Assembly: GCA_964474355.1 (NCBI GenBank) | Contig: CAYYSY010000055.1 | Coordinates: 1 to 24,987 of the forward strand | Direction: 5' to 3' | Length of the DNA stretch: 24,987 nucleotides | Source of the DNA: CAYYSY01 sp964474355 | Lineage (GTDB): Bacteria; Myxococcota_A; UBA9160; UBA4427 | In this document: positions 6,152 to 13,410 of the stretch, piece by piece | How the letters are laid out: the number at the start of each line of letters is the position of its first letter | Numbering within the stretch: position 1 is the first letter of the stretch | Notes under the pieces: generated by a model | Told to the model about the DNA's origin: nothing | The model's input: the letters and a program-made list of their open reading frames with translations, nothing else | The model's database searches: none | Made by a program: the position numbers and the translations under genes

Positions 6152-7906
6152 ATGCCGAAGACCCTTTTGCTCGCAGACGACAGCGTCGTCATCCAGAAGC
6201 TCGTCGGTCTGAGCTTCGCCAACGAGGACGTCGAGCTCACCACCACCGACAACGGTGACGACGCCGTGGCGAAGGCCCGAGAGCTGAAGCCCGACCTGAT
6301 CCTCGCGGACGTCGTGATGCCGGGAAAGAACGGCTACGAGGTCTGCGAGACCATCAAGGCGGACGCCGATCTGCGGCACATCCCCGTCCTGCTGCTGACC
6401 GGCACCTTCGAGGCCTTCGACGAGAACCGCGCACGCACCGCGGGCAGCGACGGCCACATCACGAAGCCCTTCGAGGCCCAGGCCCTCGTCGACCGGGTGA
6501 CCGACCTGCTCGCGCAGGCCCCGGCCCAGCCCCCGCTCGCCACGACCGCCCCGAAGCTCGACGGCCCGGCGGTGACCCGCGTCGCAGCCGCGACCCAGGA
6601 CAGCGACTCCTTCGAGTTCTTCGACGATGGCGCGCAGAACCTCGCCGAGCCCGCCGCCGCACCGGCGCCGCCGGCACCCGAGCCGCCCGCCGCCGCTGCC
6701 CCGCCGCCGCTGCCGCCCGTGATGCCCTCGCCTCTCGAGCAGCCGCCGGCTGCGGCGCCGCCCGCCGCCGCTGGGACGCTGCCGCCGCTGCCCGGGTCGG
6801 CCCCGACCGACGCGGCCCCGGACATCATGGCGAACGACGACGCGCTCATGCCCGACAGCGCAGCGGCTTCGACGCCGCCCATCGACGACCTCGCCTTCGA
6901 CGCCGACGACTTGACACCGCCGCTCGACGCAGGGGCGACCACGGTCCAGCTGAACGACGAGCCAGCGCCGCAGGCAGCGACGAAGGTCGACGACGATCTC
7001 CTGCTCGGCGACGCGCCCTCGTGGAGCGACGACCTCGACATCGGCCCCGAGCCGATCCGCGGGCCCGCCGGCGACGAGACGCAGATCGCCGACGACCTCT
7101 TCCGTGATCCGCCCAGCCCGGCCGCGGCCCCGGTCGACCTCGACGCGGCGCCCCCTGCGCCCGCGCCGGCTGTCGGCACCCCGCTCGACGCGCTGCAGCC
7201 GCCTTCCCACGTGATGAGCGATGGCGACAGCTCCAGCGACTCGATCGCGTTCGGCGATGCCGCGCCGAGCGACGCGCCGGACCCCATGAAGACGATGCTC
7301 GCCGACGACCTCTTCGGCGATTCGCCGCCGCCTGCGCCCCCGGCGTTCCCCACTGAGCAGCCCCCGGCCGATCTCGACCTCGACCCGCCGGGTATGCCCG
7401 CCGCTCCGAGCGAGGGCGTAGCGAACGAATTCGACGTCTCGTCGTCGGACCTCGAGCACAGCATCCCCGACATGCCGGCGCTCGACCTCAGCCCGCCGCC
7501 CGTGCCCGAGCCGGCTCCGGCCGAGCCCGCCCCCGCCCAGGACGACTTCTCCGTCTCGGACGGCCTGCTCGCCGGTGCACCGCCGCAGGCGCCTGCCTCC
7601 GAGCCTGCCCCCGAGCCGGCGCCCGTGTCGATGGCGCCCGAGGCGCCTGCGATGGAGATGCCCGCAGCAGCCCAGGCAGAGCCGGCAGCGCCCGATCTCG
7701 GCCCGAATCTCACGCCGATCATGCGCGACCGCGTGCACGAAACCCTCGAGCGCGTGGCCTGGGAGGCGTTCTCAGACCTCTCGGACACCATCGTCAAGCA
7801 GGTGGTCGAGCGCGTCGAGCAGGTCGCCTGGGAGGTCATCCCACAGATGGCCGAGGCCGCGATCAAGGAAGAGATCCGCCGCATGAAGGGCGACTCGGAC
7901 GAGTAG
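6152..7906 (+). CDS. Receiver protein with long disordered linker and paired C-terminal helix motif
   Basis: This is a 584-aa protein. Residues 1-125 are a receiver domain with Asp9/Asp10, phospho-accepting Asp53 (LADVVMPGKNG), LLLTG and Lys in ITKPFEAQ. Residues ~126-510 are an Ala/Pro/Asp-rich, probably disordered linker with recurring acidic motifs: DDLLLGD, ADDLFRD, ADDLFGD. The last ~65 residues are helical, with a motif occurring twice: LERVAWEAFSDLSDTIV and VEQVAWEVIPQMAEAAI, then KEEIRRMKGDSDE. I recall similar receivers with a VAWEV-type C-terminal helix from deltaproteobacteria, mostly uncharacterised. The layout (receiver, Pro-rich linker, short acidic helical tail) resembles the myxobacterial polarity protein RomR; homology is not claimed. 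ATG 6152 follows GGGGGGA at 6141-6147 and starts right before strand 1, so the start is firm. Confidence 0.85.
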   Translation: MPKTLLLADDSVVIQKLVGLSFANEDVELTTTDNGDDAVAKARELKPDLILADVVMPGKNGYEVCETIKADADLRHIPVLLLTGTFEAFDENRARTAGSDGHITKPFEAQALVDRVTDLLAQAPAQPPLATTAPKLDGPAVTRVAAATQDSDSFEFFDDGAQNLAEPAAAPAPPAPEPPAAAAPPPLPPVMPSPLEQPPAAAPPAAAGTLPPLPGSAPTDAAPDIMANDDALMPDSAAASTPPIDDLAFDADDLTPPLDAGATTVQLNDEPAPQAATKVDDDLLLGDAPSWSDDLDIGPEPIRGPAGDETQIADDLFRDPPSPAAAPVDLDAAPPAPAPAVGTPLDALQPPSHVMSDGDSSSDSIAFGDAAPSDAPDPMKTMLADDLFGDSPPPAPPAFPTEQPPADLDLDPPGMPAAPSEGVANEFDVSSSDLEHSIPDMPALDLSPPPVPEPAPAEPAPAQDDFSVSDGLLAGAPPQAPASEPAPEPAPVSMAPEAPAMEMPAAAQAEPAAPDLGPNLTPIMRDRVHETLERVAWEAFSDLSDTIVKQVVERVEQVAWEVIPQMAEAAIKEEIRRMKGDSDE

Positions 7907-7995
7907 ATCGTCCCCGCGGCGTGAAGGGCGAGACGGGCGAGTAGATCGCCCCGCCGCGTGAAGGGCGAGACGGACGAATGGATCGTCCCCGCCTC
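7883..7995 (+). repeat. Three tandem ~38-bp repeats duplicating the gene's 3' end
   Basis: Imperfect copies lie at 7883-7920, 7921-7957 and 7958-7995 (38, 37 and 38 bp). Each begins [A/G]TGAAGGGCGA and contains the sequence around the stop codon plus GATCG[T/C]CCC. Copy 1 includes the last seven codons and stop of the receiver protein. Copy 2 reads VKGETGE then stop in its own frame. In copy 3 the TAG has become TGG. Confidence 0.85.
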
Positions 7996-8132
7996 ATGCA
8001 GTCCGCGCTGAACGAGTCGATCGTCCAGACCGATCGAACGGCGAGACGGACCAGGAGCGCCGCCCCGGCGGCGTTCCCGGCCCACGCGACCGCCCTGCTA
8101 GACTCGGCTCCTTTCCGGAGCGGAGTCGTCCC

Positions 8133-9005
8133 ATGGGTCCCGCAGAGAAGACGCCCCCCGGCGCATCGGGCTGGGGCTGGCTCGTCGGTCAGGCCATCGC
8201 CGAGGATCTCGGCCCCGGCGATCTGACCAGCGAGCTGACGATCCCGGCCGATGCGCGCTGTCAGGCGCGCATCGAGGCGCGGGCCCCCATCGTCGTGTGT
8301 GGCCTCTTCCTCGCGAGCGAGGTCTTCCGGCGCATCTCACCCGAGGTCGAGTTCAAGGCACGCGTGCATGAGGGCGAGGCCGCCGCGCCCGCGCGCCGCC
8401 TCGCCGACCTCGAAGGGCCCGCCCGCGCGATCCTCGCAGCCGAGCGCACGGCGCTCAACTTCCTCGGACGCCTCTCGGGCGTCGCGACCTTCACCCGCCG
8501 CTACGTCGACGCCGTCGAGGGCACCGGCGCGGACATCGTCGACACGCGCAAGACGATCCCCGGCTGGCGGGTGCTCGACAAGTTCGCCGTGCTCTGTGGC
8601 GGCGGCGTGAATCACCGCCAGGCGCTGTTCGACGGCATCCTGCTGAAGGACAACCACATCGCGGCCGCAGGCGGCGTCGAGCCGGCCGTCCGCGCCGCGA
8701 TCGCGGGCGCGCCCGAAGGCATCCGCGTGCAGGTCGAGGTCGAGTCGCTCGAGCAGGCGCTCGAGGCGTGCGACGCCGGCGCCGACTTTCTGCTGCTCGA
8801 CAACCGCAGCCCGTCCGAGATCGTCCGGATGCGCGAGGCGCTCGCGGGTCGCGCCGTCCTCGAGGCCAGCGGCGGCATCACGCTCGAGAACGTGCGGGCC
8901 TACGCGAAGACCGGGGTCGACCGCATCTCCATCGGCGCCCTCACCCACTCGGCGCCCTGCGCCGACGTCGCCCTCGAGATCGATGCGATGGTCGATCGGC
9001 CGTGA
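8133..9005 (+). CDS. nadC: Nicotinate-nucleotide pyrophosphorylase (quinolinate phosphoribosyltransferase)
   Basis: This 290-aa enzyme converts quinolinate and PRPP to nicotinate mononucleotide, CO2 and PPi in de novo NAD synthesis. Family motifs in order are AIAEDLGPGDLTSELTIP (N-terminal), the central ERTALNFLGRLSGVATFTR, DTRKTIPGWRVLDKFAVLCG (quinolinate/PRPP site), HRQALFDGILLKDNHI, VQVEVESLEQALEA, LLLDNRSP, LEASGGITLENV and ISIGALTHSA. Length is typical. The start is well placed: GGAG lies seven bases before ATG 8133. nadA and nadB are not in the window. The stop overlaps the GTG of birA by four bases, so the two are probably co-transcribed and coupled. Confidence 0.97.
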   Translation: MGPAEKTPPGASGWGWLVGQAIAEDLGPGDLTSELTIPADARCQARIEARAPIVVCGLFLASEVFRRISPEVEFKARVHEGEAAAPARRLADLEGPARAILAAERTALNFLGRLSGVATFTRRYVDAVEGTGADIVDTRKTIPGWRVLDKFAVLCGGGVNHRQALFDGILLKDNHIAAAGGVEPAVRAAIAGAPEGIRVQVEVESLEQALEACDAGADFLLLDNRSPSEIVRMREALAGRAVLEASGGITLENVRAYAKTGVDRISIGALTHSAPCADVALEIDAMVDRP

Positions 9006-10042
9006 GCGAGGGCGTCCGCCAGGTACTCGCCACCCTGCGCGCCGCGCAGGGCGAGGCGCGATCGGGTGAGGCCCTGTCGAGCGCGCTCGGGGTCTCCCGC
9101 GCCCAGATCTGGAAGCACGTGAGCGCCCTGCGTCGCCGGGGCTATGGCATCGAGGGCGAGCCCGGCGGTGGCTACCGGCTCGAGAGCCTGCCCGATCGGC
9201 TCTACCCCGACGAGCTCTCGCACGGGCGCGATCACCGCTGGCTCGGGAGCGCGATCGAGCATCTCGAAGAGACCGATTCGACGAATCGAGTGGCCATGGA
9301 GCGCGGCCGCGGCGGCGCGCCACACGGGTTCGCGGTCGTCGCCGAGGGGCAGACGGCGGGCCGCGGCCGGCTCGGCCGCAGCTTCTACTCGCCCGCGAAC
9401 CTGAACCTCTACACGTCGGTCGTGCTGCGCCCCGACGTCCTGGTCTCGGACGCCTCGACCCTGATCCTCGCGGCCGGGGTCGCAGTCGCCGACGCCGTCG
9501 CACATGCCGTCGGCGACGACGACGCCGTCTCGATCAAGTGGCCGAACGACGTCCAGCTCGGCGGGCTCAAGACATCGGGCATCCTGCTCGAGCTCGCCGC
9601 CGAGGAGACCCGCGTCGACTTCGTCGTGATGGGCATCGGCGTGAACCTGAACGTCGACCGGAGCGACTTCCCGGACGAGTTCCGCCACCTCGCCACCAGC
9701 CTGCGCTCGCATCTCGGCGCGCCCGTCGACCGGGTCGCTTTCACGCGGCGGCTCTTCGATACTCTCGAGGATGCGCTGGACGCGCATGCGAGCGGAGGCT
9801 TCGAGGCGCTGCGTCCCCGCTTCGACCGGCGCTTCCGGATGCCCGGCGAGCGGGTCGAGGTGCGAGGTGTCGGCGCCGCCGAGCCCGAGGTCATGCGCGG
9901 TGTGGTCCGGGGCCTGGCCCCGGATGGCGCGCTCGAGCTCGAGGACGAGGCCGGTCGCATCCAGCGCGTCCTGGCCGGCGACGTGACCATCGTGAAGCCG
10001 CCGGCCGAGCGAGCCGCACGGCAGGAAGAGCTCGCGCGCTGA
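9002..10042 (+). CDS. birA: Bifunctional biotin--[acetyl-CoA-carboxylase] ligase / biotin operon repressor
   Basis: This 346-aa class II biotin protein ligase attaches biotin via biotinyl-AMP to carboxylase carrier proteins. The N-terminal winged helix (residues ~1-65: GEALSSALGVSRAQIWKHVS, GYGIEGEPGGGYRL) suggests it also represses biotin genes. The catalytic domain (~80-270) has EETDSTNR, the biotinyl-AMP loop AEGQTAGRGRLGRSFYSP, SIKWPNDV, KTSGILLE and MGIGVNLN. A small C-terminal SH3-like domain follows (RVEVRG through GDVTIVK). The start is GTG 9002 within GTGA, overlapping the nadC stop; the HTH begins a few residues later, so little can be missing. No biotin synthesis gene is present here, so its operator would be elsewhere. 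Confidence 0.95.
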   Translation: MSEGVRQVLATLRAAQGEARSGEALSSALGVSRAQIWKHVSALRRRGYGIEGEPGGGYRLESLPDRLYPDELSHGRDHRWLGSAIEHLEETDSTNRVAMERGRGGAPHGFAVVAEGQTAGRGRLGRSFYSPANLNLYTSVVLRPDVLVSDASTLILAAGVAVADAVAHAVGDDDAVSIKWPNDVQLGGLKTSGILLELAAEETRVDFVVMGIGVNLNVDRSDFPDEFRHLATSLRSHLGAPVDRVAFTRRLFDTLEDALDAHASGGFEALRPRFDRRFRMPGERVEVRGVGAAEPEVMRGVVRGLAPDGALELEDEAGRIQRVLAGDVTIVKPPAERAARQEELAR

Positions 10043-10121
10043 GCGCAGCCATCATCGGCGCCGGCCTGGCCCCACCGTGGACCGGAGGCGGCGCGCTCGA
10101 TCGACCCGGGAGGCCCAAGGC

Positions 10122-10919
10122 GTGAGTGACGTGAGCGATCCCACCCTGCTCGTGATCGACATCGGCAACACCAACGTGACCCTCGGCATCTTCGACTACG
10201 AGGGCGATGCGTTCGACCTTTCGCATCACTGGCGGATCTCGACGCATCGCGAGCAGACCTCCGACGAGCTCTCGATCTCGCTGCACGCCCTCTTCGATCA
10301 GGAAGACCGCGGCGCAGGCGACGTCACCGACATCATCCTCTCGAGCGTGGTCCCACCGGTGGTGCCGGTCTGGGAGCGGGTCTGCACGAAGCTCTTCGGC
10401 AAGCCGCCGCAGGTCGTCGGGCCCGGCATGCGCACGGGCATGCCCGTCCGCTACGAGAACCCGCACGAGGTCGGCGCCGACCGCATCGTCAACTCCGTCG
10501 CCGCGTACGAGATCTACGGTGGTCCGATCATCGCCGTCGACTTCGGCACGGCAACGACCTTCGACTGCGTGTCCAAGAAAGGGGAGTACCTCGGCGGGGT
10601 CATCTGCCCGGGCATCCACATCTCGATGGAGGCGCTCTTCGACCGCGCCTCGAAGCTCCACCGCGTCGAGATCGCCCGGCCGAAGAGCGTGATCGGCAAG
10701 ACTACGACGGGAGCGCTGCAGAGCGGCCTGCTCTACGGCTACGCCGGGCTCGTCGACTCGATGGTCGAGCGCATCCGCCCCGAGATCGGCCCCGACGCCA
10801 AGGTGATCGCCACCGGCGGCCTCGCCCGGCGGATCGCGAACGAGACGAAGTCGATCGAGAACGTGGCGCCCTTCCTGACGCTCGAGGGCCTCCGGATCCT
10901 CTTCGAGAAGAACCGCTAG
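10122..10919 (+). CDS. coaX: Type III pantothenate kinase
   Basis: This 265-aa enzyme of the ASKHA fold phosphorylates pantothenate, the first step of CoA synthesis. Motifs are LLVIDIGNTNVTLGIF (phosphate-binding strand 1), SSVVPPVVPVW, YENPHEVGADRIVNSVAAYE (pantothenate pocket), IAVDFGTATTFDCV (second phosphate loop), LGGVICPGI and VIATGGLA. Type III enzymes usually need a monovalent cation and resist CoA feedback; that is family knowledge. The start is GTG 10122, eight bases after GGGAGG; a second in-frame GTG is at 10131. It follows birA by 79 bp, and birA-coaX pairs are common in bacteria. A hairpin follows the stop. Confidence 0.96.
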   Translation: MSDVSDPTLLVIDIGNTNVTLGIFDYEGDAFDLSHHWRISTHREQTSDELSISLHALFDQEDRGAGDVTDIILSSVVPPVVPVWERVCTKLFGKPPQVVGPGMRTGMPVRYENPHEVGADRIVNSVAAYEIYGGPIIAVDFGTATTFDCVSKKGEYLGGVICPGIHISMEALFDRASKLHRVEIARPKSVIGKTTTGALQSGLLYGYAGLVDSMVERIRPEIGPDAKVIATGGLARRIANETKSIENVAPFLTLEGLRILFEKNR

Positions 10920-10934
10920 CGAGGCGGCCCTGAC

Positions 10935-10962
10935 AGGGGCGCGGGACACCCCCGGCGCCCCT
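10935..10962 (+). terminator. Stem-loop after coaX
   Basis: AGGGGCGC (10935-10942) and GCGCCCCT (10955-10962) form a perfect 8-bp stem around a 12-base loop in which GGG can pair with CCC. It begins 15 bases after the coaX stop and has no T-run. It probably closes the nadC-birA-coaX unit. Confidence 0.55.
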
Positions 10963-11078
10963 CAGCGACCCGCAGCTCCGCGCTCAATCCGAGGGCCGGA
11001 TCGACCGATGTGGAACTTCGGAGGCGTGCTCCCGCGCACTCCGCCGCAGGCCCCCGTCCGTCAGGAGCTCGCCCGATC

Positions 11079-12146
11079 TTGTCCGCCGCTGCCCCCAAGA
11101 CGCGCGTCAAGCTGACCCTCTCTCCCCAGGCGGAGAAGTACGCGCGTCGCGACGCCCCGATCGAGGCGCGCCGAATGGCTGCCCGCGGCGCCCTGCCCCT
11201 CGAGCCCATCGATCTCGCCACGGTGCTCTTCGCCCTCGCCCACGACCCCGAGGCCGACATCAAGGCGACGGCGCGCGAGAGCCTCGACACGCTGCCCGAG
11301 CACGTGCTCGACCCGGTGCTCTCCGGCCCCACCCATTGCCTGGTGCTCTCGTATCTCGCCCGGGTGCATCGCGAGAACGAGGATCACTGCGAGAAGCTCG
11401 CGCTCAACCCGGCCGCGGACGACCAGACGATCGCCTTCCTCGCGACCTTGCCGCTGCGCCGCGTGGTCGAAGTGGTGAGCAACAACCAGCAGCGCATGCT
11501 GCGATGCGAGGAGATCGTCGACGCCCTGGGCGCGAACCCGCTGACCGGCCGGGCCGTCATCGAGCGCATCCTCACCTTCCTGGGCCTCGACCACCCGGAC
11601 GACGAGGAGCCCGAGGAGCACGAGATCAGCGAGGAGGCGGCGGAAGCGGCCGTCCTGGCCTTCCTCGGCGAGGACAACCGCGAGATCGCGAAGGCGCTCG
11701 CGTCCGAAGACGAGATCGACGACGAGGAGCTAGAGAACAACCTCTTCGCCGCGGTCCAGAAGATGAGCGTGATGCAGAAGATCAAGCTCGCGCGGGTCGG
11801 TGGCAAGGAGGCGCGCTCGCTGCTCATCAAGGACCGCAACAAGATCGTCGCGACCTCGGTGCTCGGGAGCCCCAAGATCACCGACAGCGAGATCATCGCC
11901 ATCGCGAACTCGCGGGGCGTGAGCGACGAGATCCTGCGGATCATCTGCATGAACAAGGAGTGGACCAAGAGCTACCAGATCAAGCTCGCGCTCGTCATGA
12001 ACCCGAAGACCCCCACACCCCAGGCTGTCAAGTACATCAACTACCTCCAGGACAAGGAGCTGCGGACGCTCATGAAGAGCAAGGACGTCTCGGTGCAGAT
12101 CTCCACCCAGGCACGGCGGATCCTGCAGAAAAAGGGCAAGATCTAG
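11079..12146 (+). CDS. Alpha-helical (HEAT-like) repeat protein of unknown function
   Basis: This 355-aa cytoplasmic protein has no signal peptide or membrane segment. The sequence is a run of short helix pairs suggestive of HEAT/LRV-like repeats: LFALAHDPEADIKATARESL, CEKLALNPAADDQTIAFLA, IVDALGANPLTGRAVIERIL, KIVATSVLGSPKITDSEIIA and LALVMNPKTPTPQAVKYIN. A very acidic segment (DDEEPEEHEISEEAAEAAV) lies near residues 170-190, and the basic C-terminus reads RRILQKKGKI. I do not recognise a named family. The start is probably TTG 11079, with AGGAG eleven bases ahead; GTG 11010 would add 23 low-complexity residues. It is followed after 76 bp by an MglA-like GTPase and may be a scaffold or regulator for it; this is inference from position and fold only. 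Confidence 0.82.
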   Translation: MSAAAPKTRVKLTLSPQAEKYARRDAPIEARRMAARGALPLEPIDLATVLFALAHDPEADIKATARESLDTLPEHVLDPVLSGPTHCLVLSYLARVHRENEDHCEKLALNPAADDQTIAFLATLPLRRVVEVVSNNQQRMLRCEEIVDALGANPLTGRAVIERILTFLGLDHPDDEEPEEHEISEEAAEAAVLAFLGEDNREIAKALASEDEIDDEELENNLFAAVQKMSVMQKIKLARVGGKEARSLLIKDRNKIVATSVLGSPKITDSEIIAIANSRGVSDEILRIICMNKEWTKSYQIKLALVMNPKTPTPQAVKYINYLQDKELRTLMKSKDVSVQISTQARRILQKKGKI

Positions 12147-12222
12147 CCGACGTCGGCCCGCGGCGAGCGTACGGCACGCGCCGGCCCGGCCGCCCGAACA
12201 TCGAGGCAGGGGGAGAATCGAG

Positions 12223-13410
12223 ATGGCAGGTAACGAGAGCGCGCACGAGGTCAACGCCCGCATCGTCTACTGGGGCGTCGAGGGCTCGGGCAAGACGGCC
12301 TGCGTCCAGACCATCCATGCAAAGCTCCGCCCCGACCATCGCGGCGAGCTGAAGCGCGTGCCGACTCGGCTCGACCCCACGGTCCACTACGACGAGCTGC
12401 CGATCGCACTCGGCAACGTGCAGGGTGCGCGCACGCAGCTGCAGATCGTCGCCGTGCCGGGCGGGCCCGAGCACGCCGCGACGCGCAAGCAGCTGCTCGA
12501 CCGCGTCGACGGCATCGTCGTCGTGATCGACGCCGAGCCGTCCCGCGCCGACGAGAACGTCGAGTCGGTGGTCGAGCTCCGCGACGCGCTCGGTGCGTAT
12601 GGCCGATCCCTCGACGAGCTCCCCTTCGTCGTGCAGTACAACAAGTGCGACCTCGGCGACCCCTATGAGACCGAGGCCCTGCATCGGCGGCTCGGCTTCG
12701 GAGAGGCGCCGGTCTTCGAGACGGTGGCGAGCCAGGGCCAGGGCGTCCTGCAGGTGCTCTCCACGATCTCGAAGAGCGTCGTACGCAACCTCCGTGACCG
12801 GCGCGGCGCCGACCTTGCGCCGCAGCAACCACCGCTCGAGCCCGCGCCGGCCCCCGTCGTACAGGCGAAGCCGGCCCCGGCGCCCCAGCCTGTCGTACAG
12901 GCGAGGCCGGCCCCGGCGCCCCAGCCCGTCGAAGACTCGATCATGGATCCAAGCACGCCGCTCTCGATGCCCGAGGAGGCGCCGGTCATGCCGGCGGCCC
13001 AGATCGTCTCGGAGACGGTGGTGCACCTGGACGATCCCTCCAGCGCCGAGGCGATCCTCGAGGCGGAGCCGCTGTCGGCCGGGCCCGGCGCCGCGAGCGA
13101 TCCACGCAGCGTGATGGAGGCGGCGATCCTGTCCGAGGGCGAAGGCATCGCCGAGGTCTCGGCGGCCGACGACGCAGCCAGCCGCACCGAGCTCGCCTTC
13201 GACCGGCCCTGGGCCCAGCTCGCCGACGAGAAGCCCGCGCCCGGCGCGCGCTTCGGCCCCGACCTGCGCGTGGTGTCCGTCGGCACGGCCGAGAGATCGG
13301 GCGAGCGCGGTGTGCGCGTACCGCTCGTGCTCGGCAACGACGAGGGTGAGACCCTGACGGTCGCCCTCACCGTGCAGCTCGAACCGCTGCTCGAGGATGA
13401 TCCCGGATGA
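12223..13410 (+). CDS. MglA-like small GTPase with long C-terminal extension
   Basis: This is a 395-aa protein. Residues ~10-190 are a Ras-like G domain closest in motif style to MglA: P-loop GVEGSGKT (18-25), candidate switch-I Thr53 in DPTVHYDEL, switch-II IVAVPGGPEH (PGG at 79-81, with no DxxG Asp), a VDGIVVVIDAEPSRADENVE strand-helix, and base-binding NKCD (140-143). MglA proteins have PGQ with a catalytic Gln at the place where this one has Gly81, so intrinsic GTP hydrolysis may be weak. From ~200 on it has a Pro/Ala linker with two 12-residue repeats, an acidic stretch, and a ~70-residue C-terminal segment (from FDRPWAQLADE) that looks folded. ATG 12223 follows GGGGGAG by seven bases. 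The stop overlaps the next start (ATGA), so it is coupled to the GAF protein. Confidence 0.85.
   Translation: MAGNESAHEVNARIVYWGVEGSGKTACVQTIHAKLRPDHRGELKRVPTRLDPTVHYDELPIALGNVQGARTQLQIVAVPGGPEHAATRKQLLDRVDGIVVVIDAEPSRADENVESVVELRDALGAYGRSLDELPFVVQYNKCDLGDPYETEALHRRLGFGEAPVFETVASQGQGVLQVLSTISKSVVRNLRDRRGADLAPQQPPLEPAPAPVVQAKPAPAPQPVVQARPAPAPQPVEDSIMDPSTPLSMPEEAPVMPAAQIVSETVVHLDDPSSAEAILEAEPLSAGPGAASDPRSVMEAAILSEGEGIAEVSAADDAASRTELAFDRPWAQLADEKPAPGARFGPDLRVVSVGTAERSGERGVRVPLVLGNDEGETLTVALTVQLEPLLEDDPG
12853..12924 (+). repeat. Two tandem 36-bp repeats in the GTPase linker
   Basis: The copies at 12853-12888 and 12889-12924 differ at two bases and encode PVVQAKPAPAPQ and PVVQARPAPAPQ. They are in frame and preserve the reading frame, as expected for a length-variable disordered linker. 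Confidence 0.85.

Noticed and set aside
6119..8085. Long minus-strand open frames opposite the receiver protein
   Set aside because: They mirror the Ala/Pro/Asp-rich linker, giving Gly/Arg/Val- or Ser/Gly-rich translations with no family features.
12146..12157. Palindrome GCCGACGTCGGC after the helical-repeat gene
   Set aside because: Short GTCGAC/GACGTC-type palindromes are common at this base composition, and there is no supporting flank.
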